Shown: positions 16,825 through 24,356, counted from the first letter of the stretch. The stretch: DNA of 64,000 bases from Micromonospora terminaliae (GCF_009671205.1 NZ_CP045309.1:930001-994000); one strand, 5' to 3'. The notes: generated by a model from the sequence alone, not told the origin. A program made the numbers and translations.

Positions 16825-17457
16825 ATGGTGTCAGTCACGGGACGTGCGGCGCTGCTGGTCGCGGCCGCCGCGTGCACCGCCCCCCTGGTCGGCGCGGTGC
16901 CCGCCCAGGCCGCCCCGCGCGCCGTCCCCCTGGAGTCCGCGGGCCTGGAGTCCGCGGCCCTGGGGCCGGCCGGCTCCGTGGTCGCCGCCGAGCCCGTGCC
17001 CGGCCAGCCGGACACGCGGCCGTCGCCCGCCGACGTGATCTTCGTGGAGGTCACCCCGAGCACCGTCGAGGCCGGCTTCCTGGTCGGCATCCGGGCGAGT
17101 TGCCGGGACAACTCGGTGCCGGCCACCGTGGTCTCCGACGCGTTCGGCCGGGTGCAGGTGCAGCCGCAGCGCGGCCTGCTCACCGCCTCGCCGATGGTGC
17201 GGGACCGCACCCGCCCGGGCAACTACCGCGTGAAGCTGGAGTGCCCCGGCGGGCAGACCGCGTCGACCATGCTCCAGGTGGTCAAGCGGGTGCAGCCCAG
17301 CCGCGGTCCGGCGACCGGCTTCGGCGGCACCGCCGGCAGCGGGCTCGGCGGGCTGCTGGTGCCGGTCGGGCTCGCGCTGACCGTGGTCGGCGCGGTGGTC
17401 GGCGTGGTCGCGTCCCGCCGGCAGCCCCGTCTCCTCGGTGGCGCCGCCCGGCGCTGA
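16825..17457 (+). CDS. secreted, C-terminally membrane-anchored protein paired with a sortase
   Basis: A 210-aa protein with an N-terminal signal peptide (hydrophobic to about residue 30, 'PAQAAPRA' cleavage region), a small beta-rich domain with two Cys residues (near 'ASCRDNS' and 'KLECPGG', a possible disulfide), and a C-terminal Gly-rich stretch, hydrophobic helix and Arg-rich tail. No LPxTG-like sorting motif is present. GGGAGGGGG precedes ATG 16825. It lies 8 bp upstream of the class F sortase and is surely co-transcribed. This cell-surface gene/sortase pairing recurs in actinobacteria; the function is unknown. Confidence 0.8.
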   Translation: MVSVTGRAALLVAAAACTAPLVGAVPAQAAPRAVPLESAGLESAALGPAGSVVAAEPVPGQPDTRPSPADVIFVEVTPSTVEAGFLVGIRASCRDNSVPATVVSDAFGRVQVQPQRGLLTASPMVRDRTRPGNYRVKLECPGGQTASTMLQVVKRVQPSRGPATGFGGTAGSGLGGLLVPVGLALTVVGAVVGVVASRRQPRLLGGAARR

Positions 17458-17465
17458 GCCCCGCC

Positions 17466-18161
17466 ATGGCCACGAACCCGACCCCCCAGCCCGCCGCCCG
17501 GGCGGCCCAGTCCACCACCCGGTCGGGACGGGCCGCCGGCCGCAGCCCGTGGTCGGTGCCCCTCGCCGTGCTGCTGGTGCTGGTCGGGGTCTTCGCCACC
17601 GGCGCCGGGCTGGGCCGGACCGCCGGGCCGTTCGACTGGGCCGACGCGGCGACCGGGCCCAGCCGGCGTACCGCGGAACCGGCCCGCGCGCGCGAGCCCG
17701 CCAGCCTCCCGGTCCGCCTCGCCGTGCCCTCCATCAAGGTCACCGCCCCGGTCACCCCGGTCGGCCAGGCAAGGGACGGGTCGATCGACGTCCCGCCGCT
17801 GACCGAGCACAACCAGACCGGCTGGTACAACCGCGGGTCGGTGCCCGGCGACCCCGGGCGGGCGATCATCGTCGGGCACGTGGACACCAAGAGCGGGCCG
17901 GCCGTCTTCTACCGGCTGCACGACCTGAAGCCGGGGGACCGGATCGAGGTCACCCGGTCGGACCGCAGCGTGGTCACCTTCAAGGTCGACACGGTCGAGT
18001 ACTTCGACAAGGCCAACCTCCCCGCCGACCGTGTCTACGGCGAGTCCGGCCCCGCGGAGCTGCGGCTGATCACCTGCGGCGGCGAGTGGGTGGGCGGCCA
18101 CACCGGCTACGAGGACAACGTGATCGCCTTCGCCTCCCTGCTCGACACCCGCAACCCCTGA
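17466..18161 (+). CDS. class F sortase
   Basis: A 231-aa protein with one N-terminal membrane helix (residues about 30-50) and a sortase beta-barrel. The catalytic His138 is in 'IIVGHVDT' and Cys204 in 'LITCGG'. 'WYNRGSVPGDPG' and 'GDRIEVTRSD' are class F landmarks. Between Cys204 and the conserved 'DNV' segment I see no arginine ('GGEWVGGHTGYE'), although sortases normally place the oxyanion-stabilising Arg in this stretch; the only later Arg is near the C-terminus. It may be diverged or use a different residue. Downstream partner of 16825-17457. Confidence 0.88.
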   Translation: MATNPTPQPAARAAQSTTRSGRAAGRSPWSVPLAVLLVLVGVFATGAGLGRTAGPFDWADAATGPSRRTAEPARAREPASLPVRLAVPSIKVTAPVTPVGQARDGSIDVPPLTEHNQTGWYNRGSVPGDPGRAIIVGHVDTKSGPAVFYRLHDLKPGDRIEVTRSDRSVVTFKVDTVEYFDKANLPADRVYGESGPAELRLITCGGEWVGGHTGYEDNVIAFASLLDTRNP

Positions 18162-18162
18162 C

Positions 18163-18181
18163 GCCGGTCTTCCGGACCGGC
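18163..18181. terminator. hairpin after the sortase gene
   Basis: gccggtc/gaccggc, 7-bp arms with a 5-nt loop, immediately after the stop. Short but well placed. Confidence 0.55.
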
Positions 18182-18321
18182 CCGCGATCGGTGCCTTGGC
18201 GGGTCGCAGGCGGGCAGGCGGCCGCGCCGGGCGTTACCTCAGCGCGCCTGTCGAGCTGACGTCAGCAATGACTCAGAGGCGCCTCGCAAATCGACAGAAC
18301 CGGAACCGCACAACCCATCAA

Positions 18322-18368
18322 GATCTTGGAGACTTTCCGTCAGCCACGAACGGCAACTCGCCAAGATC
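18322..18368. repeat. degenerate palindromic repeat (GATCTTGG arms)
   Basis: gatcttgg (18322-18329) and ccaagatc (18361-18368) are perfect 8-bp complements about 31 nt apart, in a 230-bp gene-free stretch. The arms resemble the element at 1223-1306 (GATCTTGCA). Probably a decayed interspersed repeat. Confidence 0.4.
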
Positions 18369-18391
18369 CGAAGGTTCGCGCTGGCGGACAG

Positions 18392-18622
18392 TCAGCGGGG
18401 TGTCTGCTCGGCGACCCACAGGCCGCGGCCCTGCAGGCCGACGACCAGGCCGCGATCCTGGAGGATGATGATCGCCCGCTGCACGGTCGTGACACTGACG
18501 CTGTAGAGGTCAGCGAATTCTTTGTAGGTCGGCAGCCGTTCGCCGGGCGGGTACTCGCCGCTCCTGATGCGGGCAGCGATGTCCTCGGCCACCTCGCGAT
18601 ATCCGGTGGTGGGGATTGGCAT
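18392..18622 (-). CDS. short GntR-family regulator (DNA-binding domain only)
   Basis: 76 aa, essentially just a GntR winged helix: 'DIAARIRSGEYPPGERLPTYKEFADLYSVSVTTVQRAIIILQDRGLV', with the recognition helix around 'SVTTVQRAI'. There is no effector domain, unlike full-length HutC/FadR types, so it resembles the mini-GntR (YtrA-like or plasmid-type) regulators. ATG 18622 follows AAGGA; upstream in-frame starts exist (to 18688) but would overlap that site. Divergent from the small Cys-rich protein at 18798. Confidence 0.8.
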   Translation of the reverse strand: MPIPTTGYREVAEDIAARIRSGEYPPGERLPTYKEFADLYSVSVTTVQRAIIILQDRGLVVGLQGRGLWVAEQTPR

Positions 18623-18630
18623 GTGGAGGT

Positions 18631-18743
18631 TCCTTCGTTCGGCACCTCCCATCGGATCATGAGCGCCATCCGCCTTCAATACCAACATTGCCTTAGGTAC
18701 TAAAGGTCTCTAAGATGTGCTGCGGCGGCTCCTTCGTTCGGCA
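18631..18743. repeat. 14-bp direct repeat flanking the GntR promoter region
   Basis: TCCTTCGTTCGGCA occurs at 18631-18644 and again at 18730-18743, 99 bp apart. The first copy covers the GntR ribosome-binding region; the second lies upstream of the divergent small gene. Candidate GntR operators, though the sequence is not palindromic. Confidence 0.4.
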
Positions 18744-18797
18744 AACGCTCGGGCCGCCCTGCCAAGCGCCACCTTGATCTGGTGAGAGGCGTCGGCC

Positions 18798-19001
18798 ATG
18801 CTGATGGATGACGGGGAGATCACGCCCGCCGACGAGCTGTTCGCGATGCTGCGGATCATCGACACGCACTGGACGCGAGCCCTCGACCGGCCGTGGCGCG
18901 CGGGTGGCTGCCTGGAGTGCCGCGACCGGGACACCTGCCCGCAGCTCGACTGGGCCCTCACGATCATGGCCGACGTGGCGTCGACCATGTTCCAGAAGTA
19001 G
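18798..19001 (+). CDS. small Cys-containing protein, unknown function
   Basis: 67 aa. A central 'GGCLECRDRDTCPQLDW' has three cysteines (C-x2-C-x5-C) that could bind a metal. The rest is helical: 'DELFAMLRIIDTHWTRAL' and 'WALTIMADVASTMF'. ATG has GAGAGG upstream at suitable spacing. The position next to a mini-GntR regulator suggests a small regulatory or partner protein. I do not recognise the family. Confidence 0.6.
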   Translation: MLMDDGEITPADELFAMLRIIDTHWTRALDRPWRAGGCLECRDRDTCPQLDWALTIMADVASTMFQK

Positions 19002-19006
19002 GAGTC

Positions 19007-19327
19007 TCAGCCCTTGCCGGGGACGTGCTGCACGACCTCGAACTCCAGCAGCGTGGCCCCGGTGGCGACCGGCTTGCGGGGCTCGCCGCCCTCGCCGCCG
19101 GCGTGCGCGGCCCGGGACGGCCCCTGCGCCCACGCCTGGTACGCCTCTTCCGTCTCCCACCGGGTGTAGACGAAGTAGCGGTTCTCCCCGGCGACCGGGC
19201 GGAGCAGCTCGAAGCCGAGGAAGCCGGGGGAGTTCTCCACCGCGCCGGCCCGGGCCGCGAACCGCTTCTCCAGCTCCGCGCCGGCACCCGGCGGTACGTC
19301 GATCGCGTTGATCTTCACGACTGCCAT
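19007..19327 (-). CDS. antibiotic biosynthesis monooxygenase (ABM)-domain protein, HmoA/MhuD-like
   Basis: A 106-aa ferredoxin-like alpha/beta protein of the ABM superfamily: 'AVVKINAIDVPPGAGAELEKRF', 'SPGFLGFELLRPV', 'YFVYTRWETEEAYQAW'. These are small dimeric enzymes that act as cofactor-free monooxygenases or heme-degrading (MhuD-like) proteins. Heme use would require the conserved Asn and His, which I cannot confirm here. ATG follows GGTGGA. Single gene, convergent with 18798. Confidence 0.8.
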   Translation of the reverse strand: MAVVKINAIDVPPGAGAELEKRFAARAGAVENSPGFLGFELLRPVAGENRYFVYTRWETEEAYQAWAQGPSRAAHAGGEGGEPRKPVATGATLLEFEVVQHVPGKG

Positions 19328-19349
19328 GGTTCCACCCTAACGAGCCGGC

Positions 19350-20147
19350 TCAGAACGTCTCGACGGACGGCACGAGGTCGGCGTCCACCACGATGGGGGC
19401 GTGGTCGGAGGGGCCCTTGCCCTTGCGGGCCTCCCGGTCCACGTACGCCGAGGTGACCGCGCGGGCGAACGGCGCGGAGGCGTAGACCAGGTCGATCCGC
19501 ATGCCCTTGTTCTGGTGGAACATGCCGGCCCGGTAGTCCCAGTAGGTGAAGGGGTGCGGGCCCTTCATGGGGGTCGGCACCACGTCGCTGAGGCCGAGGT
19601 CGCGCAGCGCGGCCAGGGCGGCCCGCTCGGGCGGGGTGACGTGGGTGGAGGTGACGAACAGCTTCGGGTCCCAGACGTCGGCGTCGGTCGGTGCGACGTT
19701 GAAGTCGCCGCAGACCGCGAGCGGCAGCCCGCCGGCCACCTCCGGCTCCAGGGCGTCCCGCAGCGCCGCGAACCAGGCCAGCTTGTAGACGTAGTGCGGG
19801 TCGTCGGGGGAGCGGCCGTTGGGCACGTACACGGACCAGACCCGCAGGCCGCCACAGGTGGCCGAGATGGCGCGGGCCTCGGGCAGCGGGAAGCCCGGCT
19901 CGCCGGGGAAGCCGACCGCCACGTCGGCCAGACCCACGCGGGACAGGATGGCCACGCCGTTCCACCGGCCGTCGCTGTGGCTGGCCGCCTCGTAGCCCAG
20001 CTCGCCCACCTCGGCGACCGGGAAGGCCCCGTCGGGGCACTTGGTCTCCTGCAGGCAGACGACGTCGGGCTTCGTGGTGGCCAGCCAGTCGAGCAGGCGG
20101 GGGAGGCGGGCCTTCACCGAGTTGACGTTCCAGGTCGCCAGGCGCAT
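19350..20147 (-). CDS. xth: exodeoxyribonuclease III (AP endonuclease)
   Basis: 265 aa. An exonuclease III-family metal-dependent nuclease for base-excision repair: 'LATWNVNSVKARL' (N-terminal Asn), 'CLQETKC' (metal-binding Glu), 'GDFNVAPTDAD' (Asp/Asn catalytic pair), 'RIDLVYAS' and the C-terminal 'SDHAPIVV' (catalytic Asp-His). ATG 20147 has GGTGGA just upstream; the longer form would start upstream of this site. Confidence 0.94.
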   Translation of the reverse strand: MRLATWNVNSVKARLPRLLDWLATTKPDVVCLQETKCPDGAFPVAEVGELGYEAASHSDGRWNGVAILSRVGLADVAVGFPGEPGFPLPEARAISATCGGLRVWSVYVPNGRSPDDPHYVYKLAWFAALRDALEPEVAGGLPLAVCGDFNVAPTDADVWDPKLFVTSTHVTPPERAALAALRDLGLSDVVPTPMKGPHPFTYWDYRAGMFHQNKGMRIDLVYASAPFARAVTSAYVDREARKGKGPSDHAPIVVDADLVPSVETF

Positions 20148-20204
20148 GTCTCCACCCTGCCGCATCGGCGGCCACCCCGCGCGCTCACTCCGGCGGGGTG
20201 TCGC

Positions 20205-20345
20205 GTCAGCGTTCCGGGGTGTCTCGCAGGATTGTGGTCCGGGTCTGCTCGGCGATCGGTCGGTCAGCGTTCCGGGGTGTCTCGCCGGATTGTGGTCCGG
20301 GTCTGCTCGGCGATCGGTCGGTCAGCGTTCCGGGGTGTCTCCGGG
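20205..20345. repeat. 58-bp tandem repeat, about 2.5 copies, duplicating a gene's 3' end
   Basis: Identical starts GTCAGCGTTCCGGGGTGTCT occur at 20205, 20263 and 20321, so the period is exactly 58 bp. Copies 1 and 2 differ at one base (ctcgcagg versus ctcgccgg). The third copy, which contains the true stop codon of the PAC2 gene (20322-20324), lacks about 15 bp of the unit and then continues into coding sequence. The period is not a multiple of three, so the extra copies lie behind the stop as decayed coding sequence. Confidence 0.9.
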
Positions 20346-21242
20346 ACGGGTCTGCTCGGCGAGGAAGCGTTCCAGTTCGGCGCCGAGTTCGTCGGCGGTG
20401 GGCAGCGGCCCGGTCTCCGGGGCCAGGAGGCTCTTCTCGCCGCGGCCGCGCGCGAACGCGTCGTACTGCTCCTCCAGGGCCTGGACCAGGGTGGCCGCCT
20501 CCTCGGTCTGCGCGACCTGGCGGTCGATCTCCACCCGCACCACCTCGGCGGCGGCGCCCAGGCCGTCGCGGGGGAGCAGCAGGCCGGTGCTGCGGGACAC
20601 CGCGGCGAGCAGCGCCTCGGCGGCGGCCGGGTACTCGGTCTGGGCGACGTAGTGCGGCACGTGGGCGGCGAAGCCGAGCGCGTCGCGACCCTGCTCGCCG
20701 AGGCGGTACTCCAGCAGGTGACCGACGCTGCCGGGCACCTGGACCTTCTGGAGCCAGGGCTCGTATCCCGAGATCAGGTCCCGCCGGGTGGCGTGGGCGG
20801 TGACGCCGCTGGGCCGGGTGTGCGGGACGGCCATCGGGATCGAGTTGAGCCCGACGGTGAGCCGGACGTCGAGCCGGGTGCAGAGCGCGGCGACGGCGGC
20901 CACGAAGCGTTCCCACTGGAGATCCGGCTCGGGGCCGGTGAGCAGCAGGAACGGGGTCTCGTCGTCGTCGCGCAGCAGGTGCAGCTCCAGCGCCGGGGCG
21001 TCGTACTCGGCCCAGTGGTCCTCCACGAAGGTCATCACGGGCCGGCGGGAGCGGTAGTCGAAGAGCTGGTCGACGTCGAAGCGGGCGATGGGCCGCGACT
21101 CCAGGGAGGTCAGCAGCTGCTCCCGGGCCAGCCGGGTGGCGCTGCCGGCGTCGACGAAGCCGGTGAGCGCCTGGATCAGCACCGGTTGGCCGAGATCGGG
21201 CAGATCGTCGGTGAGTTCGTAGAGCTCGTGTGGGTCGAGCAC
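20322..21242 (-). CDS. PAC2-family protein (proteasome assembly chaperone 2-like fold)
   Basis: 306 aa from GTG 21242, which has AGGAAGG 9 nt upstream and places 'VLDPHELYELTDDLP' at the N-terminus, as in actinobacterial homologues. PAC2 features: 'PVLIQALTGFVDAGSAT' near residue 20, 'PFLLLTGPEPDLQWERF', 'VGLNSIPMAVPHTRP', 'YRLGEQGRDALGFAAHVPHYVAQ'. Function in bacteria is undefined; actinobacteria have proteasomes, so a chaperone-like role is possible. The last ~12 codons belong to the tandemly repeated sequence downstream. Confidence 0.88.
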   Translation of the reverse strand: MLDPHELYELTDDLPDLGQPVLIQALTGFVDAGSATRLAREQLLTSLESRPIARFDVDQLFDYRSRRPVMTFVEDHWAEYDAPALELHLLRDDDETPFLLLTGPEPDLQWERFVAAVAALCTRLDVRLTVGLNSIPMAVPHTRPSGVTAHATRRDLISGYEPWLQKVQVPGSVGHLLEYRLGEQGRDALGFAAHVPHYVAQTEYPAAAEALLAAVSRSTGLLLPRDGLGAAAEVVRVEIDRQVAQTEEAATLVQALEEQYDAFARGRGEKSLLAPETGPLPTADELGAELERFLAEQTRPGDTPER

Positions 21243-21632
21243 CGGTTCGGACCTTCCTGTCGACGCGTACGGGCGGGCCGTGCGCGCACGGCTCCCCGTT
21301 CGGCCAACGTACCGGCCGTCGTGGTCCATTCCGTTACGGGCCGACTGATGATCACAATTCGGCGACGGCCCCGGATCGGCTCCCCCTCCCGGTCCGGGTG
21401 GGGATCAACCGAAAGGACGAGTTAGTCGATCACTGGGCGGCCGCGGGGAGGCTGCGAGGTTCCTGCCCGGGGCGGTGCGGGGCTGGCCGCACCGGAGGTA
21501 TTCCCGGGTCGCGAGGTCCGTCACGGGCCGGCCCGCGACGGCGACGGTTGTCCGGTTTGGTGGTCGCGAACTGTGGCGAGGACCACCCGATGAGCCTGGG
21601 TGATCCCGGTTTGCCCTGTCTAGCCTCGTCGA
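21243..21632. other. 390-bp gene-free region upstream of a secreted lysozyme-like protein
   Basis: No supportable ORF. It contains a perfect 8-bp-arm hairpin cggtgcgg/ccgcaccg (21473-21494, 6-nt loop), a CGGGCCGGCCCG palindrome near 21530, and a TAGCCT -10-like hexamer at 21621-21626. I looked for the c-di-AMP (ydaO) riboswitch, common ahead of actinobacterial cell-wall hydrolases, and did not find its conserved blocks. Confidence 0.5.
21621..21626 (+). promoter_or_regulatory. putative -10 (TAGCCT), leaderless start
   Basis: TAGCCT ends 6 nt before the ATG at 21633 and there is no ribosome-binding site, consistent with a leaderless mRNA. Confidence 0.45.
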
Positions 21633-22505
21633 ATGCGTGACGACGGCACCCTCGACGACCAGTACGGCCCCGACGGCTCGGCTGACCGTTCGGACGATAC
21701 CCCCTCGATCGTTCAGTTGACTCCTTGCACCGAGGCACCCACGGCCCGCGGTTCCCTGCGTACCCGCTTCAACGCCCTTCTGAACCCCTTCGCGGCCCGG
21801 CCCGGCCGGACGAAGATGGCCATGGCCACCGGCGCGGTCTGCTGCCTCGGCCTGGTGGGCGGCTTCACCCAGATCGGCGCCCGCCCGGCGGGCGACACCC
21901 CGAACCCGGCGGCCTCGGCCGAGATGGCCGAACGCGCGGCCGTCGACGCCGCCTCCCGCGGCCTGGCCCGCGAGAGCACCGCCCCGGCAACCCCGAGCGC
22001 CAGCCCCTCGGCCACCCCCTCCGCCACGGCGAAGCCCAAGCCGAAGGCGAAGCCCAAGCCCCGCCGGATCGTCCCGGTCGCCGGCCTGGACCAGACCCAG
22101 ATGAACAACGCCAAGAAGATCGTGCAGGCCGGCCGGGAGATGGGCGTGCCGCGTCGCGGCCTGGTCATCGCGGTGGCCACCGCCATGCAGGAGAGCACCC
22201 TGCTCAACTACGCCAGCGCCGTGCTGCCCGAGTCGCAGAACTACCCGCACCAGGCCATCGGCTGGGACCACGACTCGGTCGGCCTGTTCCAGCAGCGGCC
22301 GAGCAGCGGCTGGGGCACCGTCGAGGAGCTGATGGACCCGGAGTACGCCACCAAGGCGTTCCTCTCCGCCCTGGAGGAGATCCCCGGCTGGCAGGACCTG
22401 CCGCTCACGGTCGCCGCCCAGACCGTTCAGGTCTCCGCGTTCCCCGACGCGTACGCGCAGCACGAGTGGCGCGCCAACGCGGTGGTGAAGGAGATCCTGG
22501 GCTGA
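21633..22505 (+). CDS. secreted/membrane-anchored lysozyme-like (transglycosylase-fold) protein
   Basis: 290 aa. A cytoplasmic N-terminus, one membrane/signal helix around residues 62-80 ('KMAMATGAVCCLGLVGGF'), a low-complexity Ala/Pro/Ser/Lys linker (TPSASPSATPSA then K-P repeats) and a C-terminal domain of about 140 residues. That domain has 'IVQAGREMGVPRRGLVIAVATAMQESTL' and 'SVGLFQQRPSSGWGT', where Glu in 'MQEST' is the expected catalytic acid of a lysozyme-like fold. Likely a peptidoglycan-active enzyme; activity inferred from fold only. Confidence 0.75.
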   Translation: MRDDGTLDDQYGPDGSADRSDDTPSIVQLTPCTEAPTARGSLRTRFNALLNPFAARPGRTKMAMATGAVCCLGLVGGFTQIGARPAGDTPNPAASAEMAERAAVDAASRGLARESTAPATPSASPSATPSATAKPKPKAKPKPRRIVPVAGLDQTQMNNAKKIVQAGREMGVPRRGLVIAVATAMQESTLLNYASAVLPESQNYPHQAIGWDHDSVGLFQQRPSSGWGTVEELMDPEYATKAFLSALEEIPGWQDLPLTVAAQTVQVSAFPDAYAQHEWRANAVVKEILG

Positions 22506-22599
22506 CCCACCTTCCCGGGTTGCCGCGGTGCGGGTCCGGGTACCAGGGACTTGCCGGTCCCGGGTACAACATGAGGGGGACCGCGGACAGGAGGACGTC

Positions 22600-22746
22600 A
22601 TGTCACTGATGCAACGCCTCAGCGCCTTCCTGCGGTCGCCTCGCGGTCAGCAGCTGGTCGACCGTGGCCGGCGCGAGCTGGCCAAGCCGGAGAACCAGGC
22701 GAGGCTCAAGCAGCTCGCCACCCGGCTGTCGTCCCGCCCGCGCTGA
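22600..22746 (+). CDS. small basic protein, unknown function
   Basis: 48 aa, helical and Arg/Lys/Gln-rich ('MSLMQRLSAFLRSP', 'LAKPENQARLKQLATRLS'). It has a good ribosome site (CAGGAGG, 5 nt spacer). No membrane segment. It sits 40 bp ahead of the EcsC-like gene, probably in the same transcript. Not recognised. Confidence 0.7.
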   Translation: MSLMQRLSAFLRSPRGQQLVDRGRRELAKPENQARLKQLATRLSSRPR

Positions 22747-22786
22747 CCGCCCCCGCCCCCGCTGCACCGACCCCCGGGAGCCCCTC

Positions 22787-23524
22787 GTGACCGACCCCGC
22801 CCCCGTCGACGGCGAACCCACCCTTCCCCCGAAGCCGGCCGCGCCGGTGGAGGCGCCCGAGGCGCCACCGGCCCGGCTCTGGGACCGGATGCGGGACGAC
22901 CCGCAGTACGCGCCGGAGCACCTGGCCCTGGAGGCGGTGCGCCGGCTGGGGCCGGAGGCGGCGCAGTGGGCCGAGCGGGAGCGGGCGCAGCGGCCGGACG
23001 TCCCCACCGACGAGCTGGCCGACCAGGCGGTGCGCAAGTTCGTCAACCACGCCCGGCTCTCCGGGGCGGTCTCCGGGGCGGCCGGGTTGCCCGGCGCGGT
23101 GATCGACGTGGGCGTGCTGGCCTGGACCCAGGCCCGGCTCGTGCTGCACGTGGCCGCCGCGTACGGGGTCGACCCGGTCCACCCCGACCGGGCCACCGAC
23201 CTGCTCGTGCTCCAGCGGGTGCACAAGGTCGCCGAGAGCGCCCGCCTCGCTCTCGGGGTGGCCGCCGGCCGGGAACGGGCCGGCGCGCTGTTCGGGATGG
23301 GCGGGCAGAACCCGCTGGGCCGGGTGATGCTCCAGCTCGGCGTCCGGCTGGCCCGGATGGCCGGGGTGCGTGCCGCCAAGCGGGTGTTCGCCAAGGTGAT
23401 CCCCGGCGCCGCGATCATCCTGGGCACCTGGGCCAACTCGTCGGCCACCAGGGACCTCGCCGACCGGGCCCGCGCCCTCTACCGGGGTGGCCCGCGCCAA
23501 CTGCCCGGCCCGCGCCGGCCCTGA
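22787..23524 (+). CDS. EcsC-like protein
   Basis: 245 aa. After a Pro-rich N-terminus (about 25 residues), the core 'NHARLSGAVSGAAGLPGAVIDVGVLAWTQARLVLHVAAAYGVDP' and 'MLQLGVRLARMAGVRAAKRVFAKVIPGAAIILGTWANS' matches the pattern of the EcsC family (amphipathic/hydrophobic helices, peripheral membrane protein). B. subtilis EcsC is linked to an ABC transporter, but the function of solitary copies is unknown. GTG at 22787 is preceded by GGGAG. Family assignment is from memory of the pattern. Confidence 0.65.
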   Translation: MTDPAPVDGEPTLPPKPAAPVEAPEAPPARLWDRMRDDPQYAPEHLALEAVRRLGPEAAQWAERERAQRPDVPTDELADQAVRKFVNHARLSGAVSGAAGLPGAVIDVGVLAWTQARLVLHVAAAYGVDPVHPDRATDLLVLQRVHKVAESARLALGVAAGRERAGALFGMGGQNPLGRVMLQLGVRLARMAGVRAAKRVFAKVIPGAAIILGTWANSSATRDLADRARALYRGGPRQLPGPRRP

Positions 23525-23587
23525 CCGCGGCGGGGACCGGGTCGGCGCGGTCGCGTACCGCCGCCCTCGCCCCTCGGTGAACCGGCG

Positions 23588-24193
23588 TCAGCGTCGCCAG
23601 GGCGCCGGCTGGCCGTGCAGCCACCACTGCAGCGCCCGGGTGATCCGGGGCAGCACCAGGTACGTCATGAGCGGCGTCAGGCAGAGCGTCATGAGCAGCG
23701 TCCGCGCCGCCAGCGGCACGTCGGCGAGGAACCGCGCGGTGAGCAGGGTGGCGGTGAGGCTGAGCGGGAAGAACGCCAGCCAGATGGTGACCGCCTGCTT
23801 CCACCGCGGCGGGGCCGCCGGCGTGGCCGGCTCGGCGTCGCCGGCCGCGAACGTCTCGACCACGTGGTCCACCGGCGGATCGAACCAGCCCTCGATGCCG
23901 GTGCGGCGCTCGACGCGGGTGTGCTCGACGATGCCCTGCGCCGAGGTGAGCCACCAGTGCCGCTGCGGGGAGTCCTCCCAGCCGCGCAGCGTGTCCTGGT
24001 TCGCGAAGCGGTACATGACGTGCCACTCGGGCGACCCCGGCGCGCTGCGGACGAAGCCGGCACCCAGGAAGCCCGGGAAGCTCTCGGCCAACGCCGTACC
24101 GGCCCGGATCCACGCCACCATCTCGTCGGTGCGCGCCGGGTCGGCGCGCCGCGAGACGGCGACGGTCACCGGCACCGCGTGCGTCGTGGTCAT
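23588..24193 (-). CDS. ABM-domain protein with C-terminal membrane helices
   Basis: 201 aa. The first ~95 residues are an ABM-type ferredoxin fold ('VTVAVSRRADPARTDEMVAWI', 'FPGFLGAGFVRS', 'WHVMYRFANQDTLRGWEDS'). A linker follows, then two hydrophobic helices ('AVTIWLAFFPLSLTATLL' and 'LLMTLCLTPLMTYLVLP') and a Trp/Arg-rich tail. This ABM-membrane arrangement is found in uncharacterised actinobacterial and proteobacterial proteins. ATG has GGAAAGGA at ideal spacing. The second ABM protein in the window (see 19007). Confidence 0.8.
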   Translation of the reverse strand: MTTTHAVPVTVAVSRRADPARTDEMVAWIRAGTALAESFPGFLGAGFVRSAPGSPEWHVMYRFANQDTLRGWEDSPQRHWWLTSAQGIVEHTRVERRTGIEGWFDPPVDHVVETFAAGDAEPATPAAPPRWKQAVTIWLAFFPLSLTATLLTARFLADVPLAARTLLMTLCLTPLMTYLVLPRITRALQWWLHGQPAPWRR

Positions 24194-24322
24194 GTCCGTC
24201 CTTTCCGCCGCCGTCGGGATCTCCGCCGGTCGCCGCAGACCGGTGTAACGCACCGTCCGCTCGGGCGCATCCGCCGAGTACCCGCCTGGTGTCCGGGATC
24301 ACCGGCCGCGCGGGGAGAGCCG

Positions 24323-24347
24323 GTTAGCCCGCGCCGTGCGGGGGTAG
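24323..24347 (+). promoter_or_regulatory. putative SigB/SigF-type promoter (GTTA-N15-GGGTAG)
   Basis: The -35 GTTA (24323-24326) and -10 GGGTAG (24342-24347) are separated by 15 nt. The -10 ends 9 nt before ATG 24357. It fits the actinobacterial SigB/SigF consensus GNNT-N14/16-GGGTAY except for the last base. Confidence 0.5.
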
Positions 24348-24356
24348 CCCGGGGGA

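Noticed and set aside
21243..21632. Possible ydaO/c-di-AMP riboswitch upstream of a lysozyme-like protein
   Set aside because: The conserved blocks expected for this riboswitch (GGGTGAATCC-like and CCCGTCAGCTAACC-like) are absent; only generic hairpins are seen.
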